The notes beneath the pieces are model-generated. The model had not been told where the DNA came from, searched no databases, and saw only the letters and a program-made list of their open reading frames with translations. A DNA stretch of 64,000 bases from Ustilago trichophora (taxonomy: Eukaryota; Basidiomycota; Ustilaginomycetes; Ustilaginales; Ustilaginaceae). Below, in pieces: positions 1 to 8,812 of the stretch; the first letter of the stretch is position 1, and the number at the start of each line of letters is the position of its first letter. The position numbers and the translations under genes were made by a program. The stretch spans positions 1 to 64,000 of the forward strand of contig OOIN01000026.1 of NCBI GenBank assembly GCA_900323505.1. Direction: 5' to 3'.

Positions 1-149
1 ACCCTAACCCTAACCCTAACCCTAACCCTAACCCTAACCCTAACCCTAACCCTAACCCTAACCCTAACCCTAACCCTAACCCTAACCCTAACCCTAACCC
101 TAACCCTAACCCTAACCCTAACCCTAACCCTAACCCTAACCCTAACCCT
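1..149. repeat. Telomere, CCCTAA repeat array
   Basis: Uninterrupted CCCTAA units (TTAGGG on the other strand) run from base 1 to 149 with no variant unit. The C-rich strand reads 5'->3' inward, as expected for a left chromosome end. TTAGGG is the telomere repeat of Ustilago and most filamentous fungi. The array stops abruptly at a 48-bp inverted-repeat arm with no degenerate units between. Confidence 0.98.
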
Positions 150-651
150 CCAGGAGAGTGTCACCATATCAATAGCTCTTCACAATTGCCAGTCAGTGCA
201 GAGCTAGGTTCACATGGCTATAAGGTCACCTGTATACTCTCTTAGAGCCATGTGACCAAATCTCGGCAATGGCTTTTGCAAGCACACAGCTCTGATGCTC
301 ATGACAATCCTGACATCCAAGAGATGGTCAAGAGCCAAATATCACACAATGTGCTGTTGATATGATGCTGCAATGGTCACATGGCTGTAAGGAAGTATAT
401 AGGTGACCTTACAGCCATGTGACCATTGCAGCATCATGGCTTGTCCAAACCCACATCTCTGATGCTCATGACACTCCTGACATCCAAGAGATGGTCAAGA
501 GCCAAATATCACACTTGATGCTCTTGATATGATGCTTCCATGGTCACATGGCTGTAAGGAAGTATATAGGTGACCTTACAGCCATGTGAGCATAGCTCTA
601 CGGTGACTGGCAATTGTGAAGAGCTATTGATATGGTGACACTCTCCTGGAG
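148..651. repeat. Telomere-abutting nested inverted/direct repeat block
   Basis: A perfect 48-bp inverted repeat (148-195 and 604-651) encloses about 400 bp. Inside are a perfect 31-bp inverted repeat (362-392 / 407-437, 14-nt loop), a 16-bp one (544-559 / 574-589), and an imperfect third pair around 211-220 / 246-255 sharing the core TCACATGGCT. A 57-bp direct repeat with one or two mismatches lies at 291-347 and 458-514, a period of 167 bp. No convincing ORF is present. This could be a foldback or MITE-like element, or a telomere-associated sequence unit. Confidence 0.85.
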
Positions 652-1065
652 CTCAGGAAGGTCATGAGCAATTGATTGTAGAGCCAGCATGTCTGGTTGC
701 TGAGATACAGGGACATGGCTGTAAAGCAATGTATATAAACCCTTTGGGTGCTTGGAGTGAAAAACTCAAGTTGTGGCATCTTTTGAGTGCAGAGACCTGA
801 GGAACGCAAACATGATTGAATTAATTGATGATTTTGGGGGACCCAGCTTAACAGGAGATGGGAATTGATTACAAATTATTTCCAATTTGCACAGAGCAGC
901 CAAGCAGGCCCGAAGCTCCCAGCCAGGAAACACGAGAATCTTTTTGGTGGAGAGCAAATTTTTTCAAGTCGAAAGGAAATCTGGGGGTCAAAGCTGAATT
1001 TCAGAGTGGAGGCCAAAATCCCCCCCAACTGGATGGAACGAGACCTCCTGCCAAATGGCTGGAAG
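652..1065. other. Subtelomeric non-coding stretch
   Basis: Between the inverted-repeat block and the 3' end of the first gene. Only short overlapping open frames without recognisable features are present, and no repeat or RNA gene was seen. Confidence 0.6.
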
Positions 1066-2091
1066 TCACGATGATCCTCCTTTTGACTGATACCCAAAGA
1101 TGCTATCGAGCCTCCATTCTGCTACCTTGCACACTGTTTCTCTATGATAGATGGCATCTCGAAAGAATCCACTGAATGCCCACCTGTTTGCAGCAGCAGA
1201 GTGTCCAGGAGGAACGAAGGGTCTGGTCCTGTGGTAAAAAGATCGAGAGTTGAGGATGACCAAGTCCATAGGTTCAACAAGGATCTTGACTGAGAACTCT
1301 GGTAACTCGATCCAAGCAGCTTTTCCAAAGTTGAATAAGAAGGATGGAATGCAGTCATCATTGTCGAGATGGATGCCACCTGCAAAGTTCGAGAAGAAGG
1401 CTACAGTAGTCCACCAGGGATGGAGAAGCTCGATGCTTTTGGAACCAAAGATGGATGCTAGCCACTTTCTGCCTTTGGATCGAGATGAAATGTTGCTCCT
1501 GAAGCTGGGATGGATCAAAGGTTGTGCAGTTCTCATCACCAGGTCTGTGTGCATCCTTGCCCAGAAGAGAAGATCGAGTGCTTCAGGTTTGTATTGAGGG
1601 TCAGTGGTCTCCTTGGTGAAGTCCAGAGTCTGTTTGCCTCGAGAGTGCCAGATTCCTAGGTGATGCTGGATGACTTTTCTCTTGGTGAGCTTGATCTTGA
1701 GCTTCTGTGTGCTGATTGTCGAGATGGGGATGGGTTTCTTTGCCAGATATTGATCATAAAGGTGCTTGCCTATGAGGGAACTCTTCTTGGCTTCGAGAAA
1801 CTTGGCATAGCTGGTGGGTGCAATCCTCTGGAGCACGATCTCTTTGGTGTCTCTGTCTGCTAGAGTAAGGTTGGGTCGAGTTGAATGGCTGCTGCTGCCT
1901 TCTGCTAGTGCTTTGCACTCGATAAGATCAAACTGGCTGAGGTCTGTGTGCCTTTTGATATGATGTTGTCGAGACAGATCAATGTGGGTAGATTCTTCCT
2001 GGGAGTCTCGATAGCTCTGCCTCCTGCAGGCATCTCTCTCTGCATTCCTCTTCCTCTTTCGATCCAAAGCTGCTTCACCCTTGGCTGGCAT
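1066..2091 (-). CDS. Putative 2OG-Fe(II) oxygenase-like protein, copy 1
   Basis: A 341-residue protein counted from the first real ATG at 2091; the open frame extends ten codons further only to a TTG. The C-terminal third looks like a double-stranded beta-helix oxygenase: H241-x-D243, H287 and R303 are spaced like the iron ligands and 2OG-binding arginine of Fe(II)/2-oxoglutarate oxygenases, with an FSGFFR strand after the arginine. The N-terminus is rich in Lys/Arg. It is related to the next gene: both share an LQR...P(T/A) segment and an H-x-GIW motif before the HxD box. The substrate is unknown. The subtelomeric setting recalls the TET/JBP families that oxidise DNA bases, but a prolyl-hydroxylase-like or inactive role is equally possible. 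Gene reality is likely; biochemical function is inferred. Confidence 0.6.
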   Translation of the reverse strand: MPAKGEAALDRKRKRNAERDACRRQSYRDSQEESTHIDLSRQHHIKRHTDLSQFDLIECKALAEGSSSHSTRPNLTLADRDTKEIVLQRIAPTSYAKFLEAKKSSLIGKHLYDQYLAKKPIPISTISTQKLKIKLTKRKVIQHHLGIWHSRGKQTLDFTKETTDPQYKPEALDLLFWARMHTDLVMRTAQPLIHPSFRSNISSRSKGRKWLASIFGSKSIELLHPWWTTVAFFSNFAGGIHLDNDDCIPSFLFNFGKAAWIELPEFSVKILVEPMDLVILNSRSFYHRTRPFVPPGHSAAANRWAFSGFFRDAIYHRETVCKVAEWRLDSIFGYQSKGGSS

Positions 2092-2318
2092 GGCTGGAAT
2101 GGATGATTGGATTGCTGGCAAGTGGATATGGAACGATGATGGATGATTCTATGGTGGAGCTGGTGTCTACTGGTTGAATCTTTCTCGAGAGCCCAGCCTG
2201 GAGGGGGACTTGTCTCTTTCAGCCATTTTTGCTTCGACAAACAGGCAAGTCCCCCTCTGTGCTCACCAGCCAAAATTCATTGCCTGATTCTCGAAAGCAA
2301 TTTTGGCTGGGGGACTTG
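2092..2318. repeat. Alternating inverted repeats between the two oxygenase genes
   Basis: The decamer GGGGGACTTG occurs at 2203-2212 and 2309-2318, and its complement CAAGTCCCCC at 2246-2255 and 2351-2360 (the last inside the neighbouring gene). AGCCAAAATT (2268-2277) pairs with AATTTTGGCT (2299-2308). The four arms alternate with about 105-bp spacing, so several competing hairpins can form. The segment lies 3' of copy 2 and 5' of copy 1. Confidence 0.75.
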
Positions 2319-3761
2319 TCATTCTGGACTCTTTTTTACAGCTCCAGAGGCAAGTCCCCCAGCCTCACCGCACTGCTCCACCCTGCGCTTCTTTGATGCT
2401 GCTTGCCGCTCTGCCTCTTGCTCCTCCTCTGCCTTCCTTGCGTAGTATGTATGGTTGTGCTTCTTTGGCTCTCTCTGTTGCTGAAGCCCTTTGCGGAAGA
2501 AGCAGCTGATGGCCATGCGCTCTCCAGGGTCTGATCTTGCCTTTACATGAGCTGGGTGTTGGACGGTGAGGTGTTCCACGCTGTTGGAAAGGAACATGAC
2601 GATGTCTTGTGGTTGCAGCTCCACTGCTATGCCATACTCTGGCAGCTGCAAGAGAGCATGTTGTCCGAGGTTGACCAGGATAGACACGTCTGCATCCTTC
2701 ACGTCTTTGTGCACATTGCTGGAGAAGCCAAGGAATGGTGAGATGGTGGAGTACAGCGGGTGGCAGTACCGGTCCAGGTCATCCACTTGCTTCTCTGCCC
2801 AAGGGAAGTGGACATCCATGCGCTCTTGAAGCTCTGACCTGAAGGTATCACAGAGACCAGAGTGGCCATTCTTGATGATGGGGAGAACAAACTTGCGGGT
2901 GAACTCTTTGAACCAGATGCAGAACTCCGCCACAGCTTGCCTGCCTTCCTCCCTGCCTGGCTGCTGAGTCTCTTCCGATAGAGTCAAGCTGACCATCATC
3001 TTGTCGTACCAGATGCCAAAGTGGTAGTGTGGAAAGTGCTGCTGCTGATCCACTGTCTGCCGAGTGTCTGCCTTGTGTTTCTTGCACTTGGCTGTCTCCA
3101 TGACCTTGCGGAACAAGGTGGCACCTTTGCTATAGCTCTTGGTCATGCTGGAGGCAGCAGACTCAGTGGCCGGACAGAAGCGCTGGAGGAAGACATTCCC
3201 GGTCTTGCTGTCCTGGAGGCTGATGTTGTGGGTGTAGACTGTGTTCTTGCAGTCATCAAAAGAGGTGATGGCCTGGCCGGTGATGATGGGCAAGGTCCAA
3301 GAGCACTTTGCCTGCCGATCCTTCTCCATTACCTTGTACTGTTTGTCAAGGGTGTACGTCTTGGCATTGATGGACGCAAGGCTGTACTGCAGCCTCTTGA
3401 TGCGCTTCTGATCTGCTTGAGAAGTGCCGCCAGGTACAGGTATGTATGTCATTGTGGTGTGATGTACCATGGGAAGTGTGATCCAACTCAAAGAGACGTG
3501 TCCAGTTTGGATTTTGATCCATCTCTTTGAGACATGTCCAGTTTGGATTTTGATCCATCTCTTTGAGACGTGTCCAGTTTGGATTTTGATCCGTCTCTTT
3601 GAGACGGACTGATTTTGAATTTTCATCCATCTCTTTGAGACTGACTGATTCTTGGAATTTGCGCGTCTCTTTGAGATGGACCAATTTCTGAAATTTGCGC
3701 GTCTCTTTGAGATGGACTCATTCAACCTCATTGACGCGTCAGGCCTCCACTTTGTCTGCAT
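2319..3761 (-). CDS. Putative 2OG-Fe(II) oxygenase-like protein, copy 2, with N-terminal 12-residue repeats
   Basis: The frame is open from 3812 (a TTG) with the first ATG at 3761 (480 residues); a later ATG at 3452 would give 377 residues and skip the repeats. In the 497-codon open frame numbering, H368-x-D370, H414 and R432 match the HxD...H...R pattern of 2OG-Fe(II) oxygenases, with an ISCFFR strand after the arginine. An H-x-GIW motif near 263-268 is shared with copy 1. The N-terminus, if translated, is a 12-residue repeat (SKR[RW]..IQ...V type) coded by a 36-bp minisatellite. The C-terminus is a Glu/Lys/Arg-rich helix. It lies just downstream of the RecQ-like gene on the same strand, only about 60 bp from its stop. 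Function is inferred; whether the repeats are coding or 5' leader is unresolved. Confidence 0.58.
   Translation of the reverse strand: MQTKWRPDASMRLNESISKRRANFRNWSISKRRANSKNQSVSKRWMKIQNQSVSKRRIKIQTGHVSKRWIKIQTGHVSKRWIKIQTGHVSLSWITLPMVHHTTMTYIPVPGGTSQADQKRIKRLQYSLASINAKTYTLDKQYKVMEKDRQAKCSWTLPIITGQAITSFDDCKNTVYTHNISLQDSKTGNVFLQRFCPATESAASSMTKSYSKGATLFRKVMETAKCKKHKADTRQTVDQQQHFPHYHFGIWYDKMMVSLTLSEETQQPGREEGRQAVAEFCIWFKEFTRKFVLPIIKNGHSGLCDTFRSELQERMDVHFPWAEKQVDDLDRYCHPLYSTISPFLGFSSNVHKDVKDADVSILVNLGQHALLQLPEYGIAVELQPQDIVMFLSNSVEHLTVQHPAHVKARSDPGERMAISCFFRKGLQQQREPKKHNHTYYARKAEEEQEAERQAASKKRRVEQCGEAGGLASGAVKKSPE
3486..3722. repeat. 36-bp minisatellite
   Basis: The 12-mer TCTCTTTGAGAC (or GAGAT variant) recurs at 3522, 3558, 3594, 3630, 3666 and 3702, exactly every 36 bp. 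The spacer diverges from left to right. The period is a multiple of three and keeps the copy 2 frame open. Confidence 0.9.
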
Positions 3762-3822
3762 TTTCACAGACTCTGGAAATGCAATTATTGATTTATTTTG
3801 AGAAACATGCAAAGTCTTCTAT

Positions 3823-6800
3823 CTACATAGCCGCTGCTTCTACAGCCGCTGCAAACATGGCAAATGCCAGAAGCATACTCTCACCTTTGTAGGTCACGGC
3901 TGTACCTAGCTCACCTTGTACCACTACCGCATGTGGGTCCATCTGATCCAAGCCAATCAACCGCAGCACATTGGCAGTGTGCTCTCTGCATCTGAGCACT
4001 GCCGCAACTACGGGCAGCACAATGTCAGCATACCTGCGTGAGCATGCTGTAGAATTGGTTGAGCTGGTGTTGGCGCAAATGTTGATGGGAACCAGACATG
4101 CGTAACAAGCAATGTGCTTTGCTTTCTGCATGCGGCGCTTGAGGCCGCCAATGTAGGTTGCATTGATGCGTGGCTCTGATTGTGGCAACTTGTCCTTGAT
4201 TTGCGGCCAGCAGTTGCAGTTGCTGAAAGAGTGTCGGATTCCATGTTGTCCAGAGCATGTGTGCTGGTTGCGGAAGAGGTAACACAAAGAGCACACACCG
4301 GCAAGGCTCTGCAGTAGCGATCTGCTGCTTGATGTGTCAATGTCAATGTGCACAGGTGGATGTGCCGGTGATGGACTTAGGCTGAATGCAAATGGCGGAG
4401 GCGTAAAACTGAGAACCGGCAATGCTGGCTGAAGCTGGTTTTGAGCAGTGGAGGATAATATCTGGTTTGGCGCTCCTCTGCTTGCTGAGTGCTGATGGTT
4501 CAGGTCTAGAGCTGCCGTAAAACCTTGATGCCGCCGCTGACGTGGTGTAGGTGAATCCAAGGCCGTGGTGCTGACTTGCAACCGCCTACTGCTGCTGTTT
4601 GCAGCTTGGAGTTGACCAGCAGTCTGGGTCTTGCCATTCTGCTGCCGCTCACGCTTGTCAGACTCTGGCGGTGACTCCAAGCCAATGATCTTCTTTGGCG
4701 GTGTGACTGGTCCTTCCACACGCTGCTGGCAGAGGTCGCACAGCGCAAAGTCTGGCTGGCTGAGGCAAGTCACCGGCATTCCGTCCAGATAGCGTGAGAT
4801 GGCCAGACGCCGGCAAGTACGCTCCTCTATGTAGAGCTGCACCTGTGCTTCACGTGTTTGGACTCTGGTGGCCAACAGCACCGCTGATGCTCCACTGCCA
4901 CTACGTCCAGCGCGTCCTGACTCTTGCACGTAACTGACCATGTCCCATGTATCACCGCAATGGACCACCAGACTGACATGTTGCGGATTGATGCCTGTGC
5001 CGATAGCTGTTGTTCCAACAATGACGCGTTTGCCAGTGTTGGTCTCTGTGGCAGAACACCGCAACCATGTTGAAACCGTTCTCTGCTTCTGCTCCTCTGG
5101 CATGTCTGCGATCACGCAAGTGCAATTGAGATCCTCCGCTGTGGTTTGTGCTGCAGTGGTGGACTTGCAGAAGATCATCACTGCACCGGCAGGGTGAGCT
5201 TCAAGGAGACGCTTGATTTGGAATGGCATTTCCACACTTGATGTAAGTTGCTGGACCTTGTAGGAGATGTTTTTGCGGTTGGTGGCCGCCCTGATCATGC
5301 CAGTACCATCTTGCGGGAGACAGAGTGTGGTCTTGAAGGTGGGAACCAGAGTTGGTGGCAGCGTAGCCGTAAGGAAGTACTGCTGCACCCGCACAGCAGA
5401 GATGAGTGCCTTGATCTTCTCCATTGCCGGACGGAAGGTGTTTTGAGTTACGCAGACATGGCACTCATCAAAGAAGATGGCTGCCAACCGCTTCTGCTGA
5501 TCCAACTCTTGCGCCCAGTTGGCAAATGCTTGACTGTAGCAGTTCTCTGCTGCAACAAAGACCAGCTGACTGCCCTCTACTCTGTCTGCACTCCGGTAGC
5601 CTGTCCACTTGCTTGCCACAATTCCAACCCACTGACACTGCTCCATCAGATCATCTGTGAGTGCAATGAATGGCACCACCACAATAATGACAGAGGCTGG
5701 CGGCAGCCAATGCAGCGGTGCCATGAAAAGTGCAGACTTGCCGGACCCAGTGGCCATGACAATGATCAGTGGTGTCTCCTTGGCATAGATGGCATTGAGC
5801 GCATAGGCCTGCTCCAGTGTCTTGGTGCGGTGGCTGCCGGTCACCTTGAAGAGTGCATTGCTGACTGGTTCTGCTAGCACAGCAGAGCGTGAAATGGGGG
5901 CAGCAGGCACCGCACTTGTAGCGCTTGGTGGAGCAACTTCAATTGGATGCTCCAGCCTTTGCTTGACACACCGCATGTCCTCCTGCAAAGCATCCAGCTG
6001 CCGCTTCAGTGAAGATACTGCCTTGCAGTCATCTCCTGCTGCCTTTCCTGCCATGAGGTGGTCATATGGCTTGACGTCCTCTTCAAAGCGGGATGGCATA
6101 CCCCAGAATGCATGCCACCGCTCTGACACTTCCAACATGACATCCATGCTCTCTTGCGTGAGCTGATGCAGCATGCTTGCATCCAGGCCATAGTGCTGCT
6201 CTGCAGTCCGTGTTGAATGTCCAGCTTGAAGATCGTGAGCGCTGTCCAACACCTCTTCTGCAGTCATGGACCTCGGACGGATGAGCTTGCGGTCAATGCT
6301 CACTGCCAGTTGCCGCCAAGTGCGCATGTTGAGGCCAGCCGTGATAGAGCTGATGTGCTCCTGGCAGAGTGCTTGCAGCATCTTGGTGACGGCATTTGTC
6401 TCCCATGCATTGCCGTGATGGTCCACCAAGAGCATAGAGCTGGCCGCACGGGGCTGCAGCACTGCATTATGTAGGAGATGGACAAACGGCACCACCTGAG
6501 CTACGTAAAAGACCACCATGCATCCCACTGGGTATGGCAGGAAGCGTGGAATCACCTTTTGACGTCCAGTGCCTTTCTTGCTGGGCAGAGCGGTGAAGAC
6601 ACTGCCATCATGCACAAAGAGGTTGCGTGGACCAACAAGCGTGTTGGTGTGCTGCAATTGGAGCAGCTCTGTACCTCTTGCAGGCAGACCGCTACCAAGC
6701 TCAATGAGCACCGCAAGCAGCTTGGTGAATTCATTGTGCATGCTGAAGTACGCATTGGCAGCATCTGCATCGAACTCCAACTCATCAGAGTATGGATCCA

Positions 6801-8812
6801 TGAGGGGTTGCGCAGCAGGTACGTTACCAGCAGCAGCACGGCAGAGAACACTGCTGATGCTCTGCAGCTCCGGAGAAGCGGCCACAAAGCTGAAGTCTGG
6901 TTGCATGTTGCGGTGATCATCCAGAATGTGCTTCAGGTTGAGCGCAAGTGATGCATCCTCTGGCAAAAGGCAGAGCTGACGTAGCAAAGCTTCTGCCCGC
7001 TTTTGCGCACCATGCATCAGAGCTTGGAGACGGTCCACTTGGATGGTCTCTGTTCCAAACTTGACGCTCTTGAGATCTTGCTGCCAGGAAAAGTGGAAGT
7101 TGGTGCCATCATCTTGCGCAAGTACTGTGCCATACCGGTGAAGGGATTGTAGGTATGAGCTGGCGGAGCTGCTGGTGCTGTACAGATAGCGCTTCATCTG
7201 TAGATCAACCTCGGCAGCAATCTCCTCAGCAGAGCGCTCAATGAGCACACCATCTTCTGGATCCAACAGCCACTGCCAGAGCACTGCACGGCAGCAGAAC
7301 TCCAAGCTGGCAATGATGGACGTAGCGGCATTGACGGGAATGGGAGTGCCATCTGCGCTGACGCAGAGGTGGAGGAACAGCCGTACCAAAGCAAGCTTGT
7401 CATTCTCACCATACACCTCTGGCTGTTGCGTGACCAAGAGGTGAGAGAGTTGGAGGAGGAGCGGCACTGCCTTGCTTGCCAGATCTTCATCAGTGAGCGG
7501 ATCAATGTCTGCATCTGCACCGTAGTAAAGATCATGCAGATCTTGCAGTACAGAGTCCAGGTGTGCGCTGAGACCAAGATGCTCAGTCTGGTCACTGTCA
7601 CCGTAATAGCCAAAAGAGACACCGTCAAAGACCGCATGGATAAGCAGAGCAAGTAAAAAGGCCCACATGTCCGCACGTTTCTTGACTGTTGGTAGGCTGA
7701 GGTTGTACGGCTGGCTTGGTTCAGGACTGTAGGCACGGAAAGTCTGTTGCACCTGCCTGCCAGTCTTGAGGAAAGCCGTCATCCATGTTGCGGCTGCTTG
7801 CTGTGTCATGACCAATACCCAATGGACAAAGTCTATATGAGCACCAGGCCACACCTTTTTTGACTTGCTGAGTGCGCCAATGGCCACAATAGGCTTGCCA
7901 GCCCAGTACGCATGCCAACCCAGCTGCTTGGCCCAAGGACCAATGTTGCCGCTGGCAGATTCAGGCTGAATGCCTGGCTTGAGCAGGTCTGCTTCACGGA
8001 GGCAATCTTCATTCTGCTTGAGGAAGGCATCCACCTTTGTCTTGATATTGGCGCTGATGGTGCTTGCATCCAGAGCGGTGGTGAGAATGGCAGGAGGCGG
8101 TGTGGGATCCAGATCTTGATTGCGGACGTGAAGGTAGCGGATCTTCTTGCCGCACTCGTGCAACTTCTGCATGGGAACAGGATGGGTGTACGATGCTCTG
8201 CCTTTAGCATCAGGATGCCCACGCAGATGCTCGTAGAAAGCAGACTTGGCTTGGACGGCATAGGAGCACAAGTTGCAGCGGTAGCCTTGGAAGAGCTCAC
8301 CCAGCTCAGGAATCATGCGCTCTGGCAGAAGATCCTTGTTGATGCAGACCGTGCCAGGAGACGGTACATCCAGTTCATCAAGGAGGCTACGCAGCATCTC
8401 CTTGGCAGACCCAACCAGCGGCTTCTTGTGGACCTTCTTGATGTGAGCCGTGACGTGCTTGAAGTCTGGGATGAGCGGCAATTGAGGACAACAGCTGTCC
8501 AGGGTGCAGAGCAGGATGCGGGGATGGTCCACCAAGCGTAAGTTGAAGCGTGCCAGCTGAGCGGTGTGCTGAGGATCCACTGGAGTGGAAATGGCGGTTT
8601 CTTGATTTGCGGCTTGGTTGGCAGCAGGGAGAGCGTGACTGAATTCAAAAAATGCAAATAGTGATGTCAGCTGCTGATCATTGATGATGCGTGGTGATGA
8701 TTGCCCAAACATACCTGTCCGTATCACTGACTGCGTCAATTGTGTCGATGCCTGCATCAACAAGTTCAGCAGCAAGTACGCTGTCATCAGGATGGAAAGA
8801 TTGCTGAGACAT
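3823..8812 (-). CDS. Subtelomeric RecQ-like helicase fused to C2H2 fingers and a tyrosine-recombinase-like domain
   Basis: I place the start at the ATG at 8812: exon 8715-8812, intron 8639-8714 (GTATGT donor, GCTGAC branch-like site, TTCAG acceptor), then one long exon; about 1637 residues. The unspliced frame would start only at a TTG. Domains in spliced numbering: a C2H2 finger at C154/C157/H170/H174 with further Cys/His before it; residues about 670-880 resemble a tyrosine recombinase (R687, K720/721, R808, H840, Y849); then a superfamily 2 helicase of RecQ type with Walker A ATGSGKS (about 995-1001), DECH (1090-1093), a TAT motif III and motif VI QESGRAGRSG near 1272-1281, followed by a short Cys cluster. 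The C-terminal 150 residues hold more Cys/His pairs. RecQ-like genes of this type are known at Ustilago maydis chromosome ends and as telomere-linked helicases in other fungi. The recombinase assignment is my inference from motif spacing. Confidence 0.85.
8639..8714 (-). other. Predicted intron in the RecQ-like gene
   Basis: On the minus strand the segment starts GTATGT and ends TTCAG, with GCTGAC about 40 nt before the acceptor. Splicing joins ...SDTD to SHALPAAN in frame and supplies an ATG start the unspliced frame lacks. Length is 76 nt, typical for smut introns. Confidence 0.75.

Noticed and set aside
1250..1597. Plus-strand 115-codon frame within oxygenase copy 1
   Set aside because: Shadow of the minus-strand gene; composition and motifs support the minus strand.
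3021..3530. A 169-codon plus-strand frame opposite oxygenase copy 2
   Set aside because: Overlaps the better-supported minus-strand gene and its minisatellite. No recognisable motif.
3486..3722. CRISPR-like array
   Set aside because: The 36-bp period has no unique spacers: the whole unit drifts. It is a minisatellite in a eukaryote.
5248..8541. Long plus-strand open frames opposite the RecQ-like gene (for example 5248-5877 and 7912-8541)
   Set aside because: Antisense shadows of a GC-biased coding strand. No domain features, and the minus-strand protein is clearly conserved.
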